NCBI GenBank assembly: GCA_026075535.2
Contig: AP026538.1
Location: forward strand, 6,510,001 to 6,574,000
From: Tricholoma matsutake
Lineage: Eukaryota > Basidiomycota > Agaricomycetes > Agaricales > Tricholomataceae
Length of the DNA stretch: 64,000 nt
Direction of reading: 5' to 3'
The notes beneath the pieces were generated by a model. That model made no database searches. It was not told where the DNA came from and saw nothing but the letters and a program-made list of their open reading frames with translations. This document shows positions 10,722 to 21,889 of this stretch, in pieces. Both the position numbers and the translations under genes were made by a program. Position 1 is the stretch's first letter; each line of letters opens with the position of its first letter.

Positions 10722-11025
10722 TTAGGCCCCAAACGATGCGATCTGCGTCGTTTGGGCCCGCGTTCCGTCCAGTTGGCTCATTTGAAGGTGGTGGTGATGG
10801 TGGCATTGGGCGTGGGAACGGTGGTGGTGGGTGCGCATGCAGTGGTGGTGGTAGAGTGGAGAGGAGGAGGAGGTGGCATTGGCGACAGTGGTGGTGGTGG
10901 TTGTGAGCTGGCAGTCACGTGTCACATGTCATGCGTATGCATACTTATTAATTATTCCATTAATGGCTGTGATTAACTATGTACCTTGGTTGGGTAATAA
11001 AAGTATTAAATGTATGCCCAAGAAT
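10722..11025. other. TIR-2 interior right, GGT/GGC-rich, no gene seen
   Basis: Simple-sequence-like GGTGGTGGTG text and one more GGCCCAAA palindrome (about 10727-10760). Short low-complexity ORFs here are not credible genes. Confidence 0.5.
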
Positions 11026-11105
11026 AATTGCTTGGTAGCTCAGTGGTTAAGTGTGCTGTTATGTGTGCAGACCCAAGGTCGAGTGTTCAATTCTTGATGT
11101 GTGTC
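11026..11105 (+). other. tRNA-like module pointing to right end of TIR-2
   Basis: GGTAGCTCAGTGGTTAAGTG is a strong A-box/D-arm match. GTGTTCAATTC at about 11082-11092 is a B-box. It mirrors the left module at 9150-9237 and faces the terminus. Confidence 0.74.
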
Positions 11106-11124
11106 GAACTTTTATTTGGGAAAG

Positions 11125-11305
11125 CATGTGCATTCCGGTTATTCAGGTTAGTCCAGTCAGATTCTGGGGATTCCGGCTGTAAATTGGATCCTTATTCCGA
11201 CCAGAATTGTGCTGCATAGGGAAAACTACATACAAAAAAAATTCCACCAGATTCCAGAAATTCCAGAAATTCTGGCCAGACGAACCGGAATCCAACCGGA
11301 ATAGG
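11125..11305. repeat. TIR-2 right subterminal repeats
   Basis: Inverted counterpart of 8867-9060: AATTCTGGCCAGACGAACCG and CCGGAATCCAACCGGAATAG type repeats leading into the terminal repeat. Confidence 0.72.
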
Positions 11306-11325
11306 TGGGGGAGTGTAAAGTACTT

Positions 11326-12055
11326 GCATTCATCAAGAGAATCAAATTGCACAAGGCTACCATGGCACAATATCTAATTGAAAATTTTCTAACTAATGCA
11401 GACAATGTTAACCTTGCTAATGCAAACCCCACCTCTAAACATTTTCACCTAGCATGGATCTCAGGACATAGCAGAGTACAAGGGAACAAGAGGGTGGACA
11501 AGGAAGCAAAGAAAGCAGTGCAAGGCAAGTCAAGCCCATCCTGCAGACTCCCTCCAATATTATGAGGGAAACTCCCGAGAAGTGTAGTGGCAGCCAAACA
11601 AAGGTACAATGATGAGCTAAACAACAGATGGAAAGCAATGTGGTTAGGCTCGCCACATCATCTGAAGCTAAGTTGCCTTGACCCAGACTTCACATACAAA
11701 TGATACACTAAAATTTAGTCCAACTTAAGAAGGCACCAAATCAGTCTTATGATGCAACTGTGCACAGGGCACATTCCACTGAACTCTTACCTACACAGGA
11801 TCCAAAAAGCAAATATGAGCAACTGCAACATGTGCAAGGAGAGGGGCCCAGCCACCAAAGAAACCATCACACATTTTCTCTTTGAATGTGAGGCATACAA
11901 CAGAGAATGACATGAGTTAGACCACAAGATGAGGAGGGACTCAAGAAATCTTGCCACCCTTCTGAGATCAGAGAAGGGCATCAAGGCACTAATCAGCTAC
12001 ATAGATAAGACAGGGAGACTACAGCACACCAAAGGTGAATATCTGATTTCCTGAA
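11326..12055 (+). pseudogene. LINE1 ORF2, C-terminal RNase H and Cys/His domain
   Basis: Resumes the RNase H after TIR-2: HLAWISGHSRVQGNKRVDKEAKKA holds the His and last Asp region. After several stops (near 11563 and 11702) comes LCTGHIPLNSYLHRIQKA and a C-terminal CNMC...HFLFEC zinc-finger-like segment. This is the usual C-terminus of these fungal LINEs (compare 30.6-31.0 kb). The remaining sequence to 12484 is 3' untranslated and ends in poly(A). Confidence 0.82.
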
Positions 12056-12484
12056 GAGCTACTACTTGCATGCATCCCAACAGCCATAACATCAACATGC
12101 ATCATGAGTTCTACACTACCAACACAAAACTTATACACAAGCCTGCATCACAGGGGACTTTAGCCAGACATCTGGGGTACACGACAACATCGAAAACAAG
12201 AACCAGCCAACACATACCATCCACCATGTGCCTGCCAGTAATTGGCAGGCAATTAACCAGCCATATAAAAACCTGAATGAGCCAGCAAGCAGAGGGAGAA
12301 GAGGTCAAAGATCCTAAATGGCCACAAACTGAACCTCAGGGGGGAGCAATTGCCACAGGCATGCCATCTGAGGTGTAAGGGCTGGGGTGAGGGCAAGGCA
12401 CTGGGACCTGTGTAGATACTCCAAATGTAACGACCATTATAGGGCATACCCTGCGAGGTCATTAAATAACACAAAAAAAAAAAA
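12056..12484 (+). other. LINE1 3' untranslated region and poly(A)
   Basis: No coding sequence. It ends TCATTAAATAACAC followed by about 13 A, directly abutting the Gypsy-C 5' LTR (TGTCAAGACC). Confidence 0.7.
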
Positions 12485-12485
12485 C

Positions 12486-13044
12486 TGTCAAGACCAATTC
12501 CTCTGACCAGATTTCTGATCATTTTCTGCCATCTTTTCTGGCCACCTTGCATCACAGCTCACCTTCTATCAGCAGCACTGCCTGGAGATAAAATTCCCTT
12601 ACTTCCAATTTGATGAAATGATTTCAAGTCATTTGTCTCAGAGCCCAGTTTGTAAATTATCACAGCCTTGGAAACTCCAACCACTTCTGATCCTTAGTAT
12701 TTAAGCAAGCTACTTTTGTCTTGTGTTAGGCAGTTTGTAAATCAACAAAGTCACCCAACTTAATTCCAACCAAGTTAAACACCCCAAATCCTCTTCTAAG
12801 TCTGCCTTGATCTTTACCTCATTCTCCCCAGAAAACCTCTGGAACTCATATCTCTCTCCTAACCATTGTCTTAAAATTAGGACACTTGATGAGGAGAAGG
12901 GTGCAACTTCTTACAAGTTGAAGCCAAGTCCTTTCTGTTCCTCTTACACTTCCCCTTACACTTGGTGTGTCACACTGTCTCAACAACCATCTACCCCAAC
13001 TCCACTTCTCACCCAGAGTGCAAGAAAATGATTGCTTGATGCAG
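12486..13044 (+). repeat. Gypsy-C 5' LTR (TGTCAAG family)
   Basis: Starts TGTCAAGACC and shares a long block with the solo LTR at 23827-24532 (AAATTAGGACAC...CTTACAAG-TGAAGCCAAGTCC). The right boundary is approximate because the pair is diverged. The LTR that follows the Gypsy-C 3' end at 38662 is of a different family (H), so the two ends do not match. Confidence 0.6.
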
Positions 13045-13999
13045 ACACCACTCCCAGACCACAGACATCACCAACAACTCACCGAGACCATCAGCCTATC
13101 AGCCTGGTACCTCCACAGCCATCCCCATCCCCATCCACTGACACTGACTGGTCCACCAACAAAAGTGCACCACTTACCAGCATATCCACCATGCTGCACC
13201 ACCTGCAGTACAAATTTCAATGTCAACCACCACACAACCCCTCACTGAAGTTAAGGTCATGAAAATGAAGGAATGTCCAAAGGAATGTCCAATGCTCACT
13301 GCTGGGAAGGTCACTCTGCTCATCATGCAATCATGGACCCTCACATTCAAATGTTACAAGAAGCACAGTGGGAAGACTGATGCTGAAATCATCAGTTATG
13401 TTGCTGAGGGCATGTTTGAACCACACCTTGTAGCATGGTACCAAGCTAACCAAATTCAGATCAATTCTCTTACCCTTGACATGGAGCTCACCCAACTTGT
13501 GCTTGAAACAAACTGGGCCCATGACATTCTCAAAACCATTGTCTCCTCCTCTCAAGGCACTCAGCCCTTCATGGATTGGAAAATTGAGGTTGAGAATCTG
13601 AATGCAATTCTTATGACTTTGGTGCTAGCAAAAGCACTCACTAAGGTCCAACTCAAGGTCCAACTCCAATCCAACCTCCACCCTGACCTGAGACTCAACC
13701 TCAGCCTTGAACTGGTCTTAACCACTGAGCTTGCCACTAGTGAATGACATGGGTATGCAGACCCGCGCGGGTAAGTAGGACGGGTATGTGAGGGTACAGG
13801 TACGGGTACAAATTATTGTACCCCTGAGAAATCTGTACCCCTCAGGTGGGTTCACTGGGTACTGGTCACACTTAGGGTACCCATGATCCATGCCTGGTAC
13901 CCGTCACCAAGAGGCAACAGTCGGGCAGCCTGAGCCCAGACTAGTGGTCATCACGGGATTGCAAACCTGCGCGGGTACATGGGTGTGGGTCAGGTGGGT

Positions 14000-14470
14000 A
14001 CAGTGGGTTTTTCTTTGACTACTTACACATTGCTAGTGTTTATTTACTGGTTTCAGCACTCAGATGAGTGCCGCAAACCCTTTATTTACTTATCTACTGT
14101 GTTTAGGTACTAATATACTTATTTTATTTGGGGGGAAGCAACGCCCTGAAGAAGGGGTAGCTTATGGAAGCAGCATCTTATATATTAGTTGATATTTATT
14201 ACTGTTTGGTTCCAGTAAATGAACATGAACACATCACGTGTCGCCATTCATATTCGTTTACAGTAATAAACATCAACCAATATATAAGATGCTCCTTCCA
14301 CAAGCTACCCCTTCTTTGGGGCATCGCTTCCCCCCAAATAAAATAAGTATATTAGTACCTAAACACAGTAGATAAGTAAATAAAGGGTTTGTGGCACTCA
14401 TCTGAGTGCCAAAACCAGTAAATATAATATTGGCGATGTGTAAGTAAAAAAAGAAAAAACCTGCCATACC
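14000..14470. repeat. Long inverted repeat (hairpin) inside hAT-1
   Basis: Arms of roughly 200 bp (for example CTTATCTACTGTGTTTAGGT on the left, its reverse complement on the right) surround a spacer of about 55 bp near 14205-14260. Only scattered mismatches are visible. A transcript would form a very long hairpin. Confidence 0.85.
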
Positions 14471-14566
14471 CGCTACCTGCAAGTAGCCATACATAGGCTA
14501 TACCTGTGAGCGCGGGTATGGGTTTCACGCAGGTACAGGTGCAGGTAGAGGTTGAGTCAGCCGTGG

Positions 14567-14762
14567 GTTACCCATGACGACCACTAGCTGTACCCTTGAC
14601 CCTTATCTGCCCTTACCCTTACCCTTCATTCATGGGTATGGGTATGCATGGGTAAGGGTATGGGTTACCCGTGATGACCACTAGCTGTACCCTTGACCCT
14701 TATCTGCCCTTACCCTTACCCTTCATTCATGGGTATGGGTATGCATGGGTAAGGGTATGGGT
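14567..14762. repeat. 98-bp direct tandem duplication in hAT-1
   Basis: Two near-identical copies beginning GGTTACCC(A/G)TGA(C/T)GACCACTA and ending GGGTAAGGGTATGGG, lying in the right subterminal GGGTA-rich region. Confidence 0.88.
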
Positions 14763-15034
14763 CAGATTTTTTTACCCCAGGGTTACCCATGTCATTCACT
14801 ACTTGCCACCTGGGCTTTTGAAGTCAAGGAATGTGGTGACCGCATGAGGGCCAAGGACACACATACACAGAAACTCATTGACACCGCTGCTGCCATTTGT
14901 GCTATGCACCATGGTGAGAAGAAAGACCTACTCTTCTGACTCACCAATGCACTGTCGACCAGCAGCTGTGCATTGTCTTCCACTGGTGCTGGTAAACCCA
15001 AAATCACCAAAAAGAAATGGCTGCCTGCTCTCTA

Positions 15035-15945
15035 AGGCTGAACATGAGTCTGGGTCACCCACAGGTACCTGTGGGTTGACCTGTGGGAATACCCATGGGT
15101 ATGCACACTCACAGCTCTGGATCATCATGGGAATGGATCCTTGAGGATCCGAGTATCAGTTTTTGCAGGCACAAGTACTCATGCAAGTACTCATGCATGA
15201 ACCATTGCACTGTTTGCCTAGTGCTTTTAAGTAGATGTAAAGATACTATATGGAGTGTAGAATACCAGTTGATGAAGGGAATAACTGCAGAATTATTTAT
15301 TCACAGTGTTAAGAGTTGTTGAGAGAAATGTTGGAGAAATGAGCAGGAAGAGGTGTTTGCCATAAAGGAATGACTGCACCATTGGACTAGTGTTTTGGGG
15401 ACAGTGTAGATATACAGTATTAAGTGTATTATCCAAGGTTACAAAAGGCAAAGCAGTGGCATTATTGAGTTATGATGATGTAGGTTTTTGGGAGTGAGGA
15501 GGAAAGAGTGGTTATTATAGAAATAATGGCTGCACCATTAAACTAGTGCAGTAGGGACAATGTAAATATGCTATGTATAGTGTGAAATCCTAATTTATGA
15601 AAGGAATTGTTGCATAATTACTGACTTATGATGCTACAAGTTTTTTAGAGGAATGAGGAAGGGGTGGATACTATAATATAACTGCTACACAATTCAACTA
15701 GTCCTTTTGAGACAATGTAGATATGCTATTTACAGTGCGGAATCCAAGTTTACAAAAGGAATTGTCACATAATCACTGAGTTATGATGGTATGGGGTTTT
15801 TAGAGGAACGAGGAGGAAGGGGTGGATACTATAATATAACTGCTACACCATTCCACTAGTGCTTTGGGAACAATGTAGATATGCTATTTACAGTATGGAA
15901 TCTGAGTTTACAAAAGGAATAGTTGCATAATTACTGAGTTATGAA
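15035..15945. repeat. Satellite-like array between Gypsy-C gag and protease
   Basis: From about 15200 to 15940 there are four to five copies of a unit near 158 bp, with landmarks ACTAGTGCTTTGGGAACAAT, GCATAATTACTGAGTTATGA and GGAGGAAGGGGTGGATACTA. The last two copies are the most alike, the first the most diverged. The left flank (15060-15150) has CCACAGGTACCTGTGG palindrome text. It replaces the gag zinc-knuckle region; no ORF or TSD is recognised. Confidence 0.72.
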
Positions 15946-18900
15946 TGCCACTGGTCCCCTCATTACTGAATTTCCCATCCCAATCCATCCACTAATGGAC
16001 ATTGGTTGTCCCTGCACAGTGATTAGTCTCAAACTCTGTGAGCATCTTGGCCTCCAATGATACCCTCTTCCCTCAAGGGAGAACAACATGTCATCCTTGA
16101 TGCAGCAGAAGATCAACTGTGAGGAGTATGTCAAACTAGAGCTACAATCAGACAAGTAGACATGGAAATTGGGAGTGCATAAGATGAAAGTAAATAAGGG
16201 ACTATCATTCCCTATTATACTAGGAATGCCATTTCTTTCATCGGAGCAGATTGTGATTGACACCCATGAGCAAACAGCCATTGAAAAATGCACCAGTTTT
16301 GGCCTCCTAAACCCACCTGCTCATCCATGCCAAGCCCAGGGCCCACCATGGGTCATGCCTCCACCTACACTGAAGAAAATTCAGGCTCCAAAACTACCAA
16401 CTCTCAAAAGCTCCGGAGCACCAGCACTCACCAGTTACCTCCTCCCTGGACCCATCATGGCAGCTGTGCAAGACCAAATCAAAGGTCTAGCTTTCCAAGA
16501 AGTCCTGAAGACAAAAGACGCTGAATTCAAACTCAAGTTCACTGATCATTTCCCCCTCCATCTCCCTGACAGCACCACCAAAGTTCCTGGCCACTTAGCC
16601 GGATTTCAAACTTGAAGTCCTTAACCGCGTGCCGATCCAAACAAAGACTGTCAGTATTTAAACCGTCCTTTTATACCTCCCTCCAAACTCAAACCATCAC
16701 AAAGCGACATTTCCCACTTGCATTTGAGATCCATTACCTGTCATATAGCTGTGAGCTCTGTTGCCTCCATCAAAGAAATAACCGATGACCTTGTTGAGAA
16801 AACCATCATCACACTACAGTACTTTGGGGACTTTTTCTCCTTCTTACTGGCATATCACTTCCACAGACTATTCTTAAGGAATGAAGGTCTCAGAGGAATT
16901 AATCGGGACATCGTCTGGTCCGAAGATATGGTGGTTTGCAGGCTGGGGGTGAATCACAGCTATGTTAATTTGAGCATGGGGCATGAAAGAATGGCCATGC
17001 TATGGGCAGTCTCACGGTCAGTACAAACATAGTCAGAGTTCTCCAGAGGGCTTACAGTGCAATGTGCCTCCAGGTTCCTGAAAGAAATCGCACCTGACCT
17101 AGAGACAGCTGAAGAACACAGGATAGAACCTCAATTCCCAGCAGAGGTATACATAGATTGAGGAAACCTTGGTGGGATTCAGACGCCAACTACTCTGTAT
17201 TGATAACACACAATGCCGATCTCTCTCCACATCGATCGCTTAACAGTTCCCATGTAGCATAGTTATGTTTTTTATGTCCTTTGTCGAAAGCTATGCCATA
17301 TGCACTATGCCATGTTGGTAGCATAAAAAGACATGCACAAAAGCTTCAGCTGGTAAACACCAAGGTTGGACCACATGTTTCACCGCATCTGGCTGAAAGA
17401 CCCCAACAAGGTCAATAATGGCAAGGGATATGCAGCACCAAAGAAATACCAAGAGTCTTGGAAGAGACTGCTGGATGATCATCTAAATGCAGGATGGATA
17501 TGACCATCTTCTTCAGAATATGCCTCACCAGCATTCTGTGTCCCAAAATACATTGCTGGGGTACCAGATTTAGGAGTTGGTCCTCAGTGGGCAAATGACT
17601 ACCATGCACTGAACAAAAACACCATACGAGATATTTCCCCCTACCCCAGGTTGATGATATACTTGCCAACTGCAGGAAGGGAAAAATCTTTGGCAAGATG
17701 GATATGACCAACTCCTTCTTCCAAACATGAGTGCACCCTGACAACATTCACCTCACCACCGTAAGAACACCATAGGGCCTCTATGAATGGACTGTCATGC
17801 CATGGGGTGGATGCAATGCTCCTGCAACACACCAGCATCAAATGACAGATGCACTCTGAGAATTAATTGGCAAGATTTGCTATGTATATCTCGACAACAT
17901 CATCATATGGTCCCAAACCATGGAGGAACACAAACAGAACTGCACCATGGTTCTTGAGGCCCTCTGGAAGGCCAGCATTTATTGCAACCAGGCAGAAACC
18001 AACTTGTTTGCCACCAAACTGTGCTTCCTCCAGCACATCATTTCAGGCACAGGCATCAAACCTGACCCCCAAAAAACTGACCATATTGCATCCTGGCCCC
18101 AGCCAACAACTGCCACAAATGTCAGGGGATTTCTGGAACTCACCAGATACATTGCCACCTTCCTCCCAGCACTTGCAGAATATATAAGTGTCCTCACCCC
18201 CCTCACTACAAAGGAATGTGACTGAGTATTCCCAATATGGACTGCCAAACATCAGGCAGTATTTGACCACATCAAATGTTTGGTTCTTTGTGCCAACTGT
18301 CTCACTGTAATTAATTATAAAGACAAGGCATCCAATATATATGTCACCACTGATGCCAGTGACCACCATACTGGCACTGTGCTGAGCTTTGGGGCAACTT
18401 GGGAAACAGCCCGCCCTGTTGCCTATGACTCCTACCAACTCAACAACACTGAGAAGAACTACCCAGTTCATGAGAAGGAACTCCTCACTATTGAAGACGT
18501 GGAGATCCCATCTTCTTGGAGCTCACTTTGAAGTCTTCACCAATCACCAAACACTCAAGTACTTCCAATCACAAAAGGAGATGTTGAGACAACAAATGAG
18601 ATGGTCAATGTATCTCACAGATTTTGACTATGATACCACATATATCCATGGCAAAGACAATACTGCTGTGGATGCACTGTCCCACATGCCTGATGCCACT
18701 CCAGATGCCTGTCTTGCTGCCTGTGCTATTGTGTACACATGCAATGCACCATCCACACACACCACAGGCACATTAGACATCACAGCAGATCAGTCCCTCC
18801 TTGATGCCATTATCACCAGCTATGAGACTGATGATTTTGCCAAACAGCTTGCTAGAGACATCAACATGGGGAGTATTGAAGGGGCAACCCTCACTGATAA

Positions 18901-20149
18901 ACTCCTCTATGTTGGTCATCAATTTGTGATCCCACAACATCTCAAGGTCTGCAAACTACTTTACAATCTTGCCCATGACACTCTGGGCCCCTTTGGCTTT
19001 GACAAAAGCTATGAATCCCTCTGAGGCTCTTACTACTGGCCTAACATGTGTTGAGACTTGGAGAAAGCATACATCCCCTCATGCACTGAGTGTCAGCGAA
19101 ACAAAAATTGTACATTGAAACCCACTGGCCCTCTACACCCACTACCAGTGCCTGATGCTCACTTTGACACTGTTGCCTTGGATTTCATTGGGCCACTCCC
19201 TGAGGAGGATGGGAAGAACACCATTCTGACCATGACTGACCTCCTTGGTGCCAACATACACATCGCTGGTACACACTCCACTTACCCTGCTGCCCAAGTT
19301 GCCATGGTACTCAATGAATGGTACTGTGAGAATGGCCTAATGCTTCACCTCATCTCTGACCAAGATGCACTCTTCACTGCTGAACTTTGGACTGCACTCC
19401 ATAGACTCACCAGCGTCAAACTGAAGATGTCAACATCTTACCACCCCAAAACTGATGACAGTAGTGAACAGACCAACAAGACCATGAACCAAGCCATTCA
19501 GTACCATGTTGACAACAACCAGAAGGGATGGCTAGTTAAACTCCCTCATGAACACTATGAATGCATCCACCAGCTTCTCTGGCTTCCAACTGAAAACTGG
19601 GAGATCCCCACATGTCATCCCACTGATTACACCTCTTGCAGAGAATGCAACTGCTGAGCAGACAACTGCACATGACATCATCACCTGGGTCACCCTCAAT
19701 GTTCAGGAGGTGCAGGACAACCTCCTTGCTGCCAAGATCTGTCAGGCATATTATGCCAATGAACACTGGGCACCAGAAGATGTCTATGAGGTCAGTGATC
19801 TTGTCATGTCCACTGAGAACCGCTGCCACAATTACAAATGCAAAGTCAAAACACAGGTTGCTAAATTCATGCCAAGACATGACAGCCCCTACACCATCAC
19901 ACACACCTTCCCTGAATGCTCCGAATACACCCTGAAACTACCCAACAATCCCAACACCTTCCCTGGTTTCCATACACCTACTAAAATGATACATTCCTAA
20001 TGACCCCCTTCTCTTCCCTGACCAAGAACCAGCTCGACCACAACCAATTGTCACTGAAGATGGTACTGAGGAGTGGTACATTGACAAAATTGTGGATGCC
20101 CCCGCCAGCATGGCTGGGGTGTGCAATACCTTGTCCATTATGAAGGATA
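15946..20149 (+). pseudogene. Gypsy-C pol remnant (PR-RT-RH-IN-chromodomain start)
   Basis: The protease segment reads IHPLMDIGCPCTVISLKLC and later FPIILGMPFLSSEQIVID. RT resumes after an insert at 17373: [28 protein letters not shown] and the catalytic box VYLDNIIIWS at about 17885. The second Asp of YLDD is Asn through a CpG to CpA change. RNase H: VTTDASDHHTGTVLSFG, EKELLTI, HQTLKYF (18340-18560). Integrase: CTECQRNKN, LDFIGPLP, ISDQDALF, YHPKTDDSSEQ (19080-19470). The chromodomain start WYIDKIVDAPASMAG reaches 20149, where X inserts after HYEGY. Stops include those near 17502, 17729, 17774 and 19021. Confidence 0.87.
16613..17372. other. Unidentified 0.76-kb insert in Gypsy-C pol
   Basis: The Gypsy reading KVPGHL stops at about 16600 and FHRIWLKDPNKV resumes at about 17373. 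Between them is sequence unlike the rest of the window. It has an open frame at 16718-17032 (+, 104 codons, beginning MHLRSITCHIAVSS) and further open text to about 17160. No TIR was seen and only a weak direct repeat (GGCCACTTA / GGACCACATG) at the edges. It might be a captured fragment of a host gene; family not recognised. Confidence 0.45.
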
Positions 20150-20162
20150 CACAATGGGCAAG

Positions 20163-20225
20163 CCTTGAGGCAGTTGATTTGTAGTTGACTCATACTTAAC
20201 TCATGTTTGACTCGTGTTTGACTGG
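20163..20225. repeat. X left subterminal GTTGACTC repeats
   Basis: Four or five degenerate copies of AGTTGACTCAT follow the left terminus. The matching inverted array at the right end lies at about 38450-38515. Confidence 0.8.
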
Positions 20226-20528
20226 GAGTTGACATTTGTAGTTATGTAATATACTTTAGTAATAACTATTCATTTCATGACAGTTTGGCTCATTGATGTC
20301 AAGAATAGTTCACTTGAAAACTTTATTTTGTACTTGGAACTGCAACAATTTAATATTTCTAATTAGAACTATATTGCTGTTGCTACCAGCTCTCACCCTG
20401 CCATTTCTGTGTTTGCATAGTGTGTTTCCACCCCTGATCTATGCCATGAGCAGTTGCTTAAAGCTGTAGTGAATGATCATGGTGGTTTGGAAGGCTGGTT
20501 GTCGTCGTAGGAACTAGGACTAGAGATC

Positions 20529-20586
20529 CTATGAAAAAGTGTAAGATTAGTTAGGAATTACCAGGAAATGAATAAAAGAAACTCAC
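20529..20586 (-). other. Spliceosomal intron (58 nt) in X
   Basis: Minus strand: exon CCACAG, donor GTGAGT, branch CTAACTAAT and acceptor CATAG. The exon carries GGCCCAAGAGACATC...GATGTCTC-type palindrome (20592-20623). A further copy at 20920-20972 has its donor decayed to ATAAGT. Confidence 0.7.
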
Positions 20587-20989
20587 CTGTGGCCCAAGAG
20601 ATGTGTTGATGTCTCTTGGGCCTCATTGGTGTGCATTTGTAGGGCTCTCCACTGCTGCTACCATTGCTTATGTTGGTTGTCCTGGGGCCCAGCATGCATC
20701 ACCATCATTGTTGATGCGAGCACCAGTGATCCACTCCACGAGCAGTTGCTCATAGGGCTGGGGGTGGGTGCCATGTCATTGTGGGGCTTCAAGATCATTG
20801 TCCTATGCTGCCAGCACTCATGATGCACACAAGTGGCTGCTCATAGCATTGTGGGTGGGTGCTATCAGGGGGATTTTGTTGTTCTGGGTGTTGCTGGCAT
20901 CAAATAGTAGAATGAGCACCTAAAAACATTAATTAGCAACATTAAAATGAACAGAGAAAAGAAAAGAAAATTACTTATCTGTTGTCGCT

Positions 20990-21490
20990 AATGCACTATG
21001 GGGCCCAAGGGGTAGGAAAACTATTCCACATTTCATACCTTTAGATCGTGTAAAATGATATATTTATGGTATAGTTTTCATGTATTGATAAACCCCAAAA
21101 TGGAATAAGTTTCATCAGGAGTTGGGATGAGAATCTACCACTAAGAGGAGTGAAAAAGAATGCTTTTTCCTACCTGTAAGGGATGAGTCAATGGGATGAA
21201 AACCTCCCACATTTTGTCCCCAGTTCATCCCACACCAAATTCATCCCATGGGATGGTTTTCATCTTTATATGGGCATAAATAACACCCCTCTACCTGGGT
21301 TGAATTTCATCAACTTTCCAGAGGTTTAAGAGGAATGAAAGAACCTGCCTACAATGTATTTTCATCCCATTAGGAATGTTGGCTGGATGAATTTCTCTTT
21401 TTACAAAGGAATTTTCAGACCATTGATAGAATAGTTTCATGTATCAGAATAAATTTCAAGCCACTAAGATACAAAATCTACCCAAAAGAA
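20990..21490. other. AT-rich stretch with ATGGGATGAAA / TTCATCCCAT inverted motifs, no gene
   Basis: Many short copies of GGGATGAAAATTCATCCC-type sequence. A similar stretch lies at 23300-23820. The two may be the ends of a further decayed element nested in X, but no clean TIR or TSD was found. Confidence 0.4.
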
Positions 21491-21889
21491 GTGAAAAAAT
21501 CCCCCTGACCCCTGATGCCCCATCATCGTGTCCCTATTGGCCCATTGTCCCATCATGGCCCCATTGTTGTCCCTGTCCCCATTGTCCCATTGTCATTGTC
21601 CCCGTTGTCCCCATTGTCATTGTCGGTGCCTGCACCATCCTCACACCCCTCATACACCCTGCAGGCAGTTGCTCACAGCAGTGTACCATCCCCCCCTCTC
21701 CCTTGTTGTCCTCACCACCACCATTGTCATCCCCTCATCCTCCACTTTGTCATCTCCCCATCCTCATTGTTGTCCATTGTGCCCCTTGGTGTCAGTGTTG
21801 TCAGTGTCCTGTGTCATTGTCCCCCCATCGTCCCATTGTGGTGGGTGGCCTCATTGTCCTGCCATCATTGTTGTCCCCCTCTCCCATTG

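Larger units (their letters stand above)
8847..11325. mobile_element. TIR-2: non-autonomous TIR element, 9-bp TSD, same family as TIR-1
   Basis: Flanked by perfect GCATTCATC at 8838-8846 and 11326-11334 inside the LINE1 RNase H. The left end is TGTAATTTACCCTCCCCC. The right end (reverse complement) is AAGTACTTTACACTCCCCC, followed on both sides by ACCTATTC(T/C)GGTTGGA. The architecture equals TIR-1: subterminal arrays, outward tRNA-like modules, C/G-rich centre with palindrome/intron units read on the minus strand. No transposase motif is visible, so it presumably depends on an enzyme encoded elsewhere. Confidence 0.88.
4424..12484 (+). mobile_element. LINE1: 5'-truncated non-LTR retrotransposon ending in poly(A)
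   Basis: Contains the RT, RNase H and C-terminal Cys/His parts of a LINE ORF2 and ends in a run of A at about 12472-12484. It is interrupted twice by TIR elements, after which the LINE reading resumes exactly. The endonuclease half is missing here. A fragment containing only that half lies inverted at 39090-40421, also ending at a family-H LTR. No TSD was recognised at the 3' end, where Gypsy-C begins directly. Confidence 0.85.
13738..14801. mobile_element. hAT-1: non-autonomous hAT-like foldback element
   Basis: Perfect 8-bp TSD CTTGCCAC at 13730-13737 and 14802-14809. Terminal inverted repeats are TAGTGAATGACATGGGTA at both ends, and the gag frame continues across it. A TIR starting TAGTG and an 8-bp TSD fit the hAT superfamily. 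Inside are GGGTA-rich subterminal repeats, a long near-perfect inverted repeat at 14000-14470 and a 98-bp tandem duplication. No transposase is encoded. Confidence 0.88.
13045..15034 (+). pseudogene. Gypsy-C gag remnant, split by hAT-1
   Basis: The capsid-like protein is readable from about 13220: LTAGKVTLLIMQSWTLTFK, KTDAEIISYVAEGMFEPHLV, GTQPFMDWKIEVENLNAIL, LQSNLHPDLRLNLSLE. It is interrupted at LTTELAT by hAT-1 and continues at 14802 with LATWAFEVKECGDRMRAKD and KPKITKKKWLPAL. A stop lies near 14937. The zinc knuckle expected downstream is missing, replaced by the array at 15190-15940. Sequence 13045-13219 is proline/threonine-rich N-terminal text. Confidence 0.78.
12486..20149 (+). mobile_element. 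Gypsy-C: decayed Ty3/Gypsy chromovirus, main part
   Basis: LTR-like 5' end, gag, protease, RT, RNase H, integrase and most of a chromodomain in the standard order. Its last codons are separated by element X and continue at 38534-38661. It carries a hAT-like insertion in gag, a satellite-like array between gag and protease, and a 0.76-kb insert before RT. Stops and frameshifts make it non-functional. Confidence 0.85.

Noticed and set aside
14560..14765. GGGTAA-type repeats as a telomere or internal telomeric tract
   Set aside because: The repeats are irregular (GGGTATGGGTA, GGGTAAGGGTA), lie between the TIRs of a hAT-like element with a clear TSD, and are duplicated as a 98-bp block.
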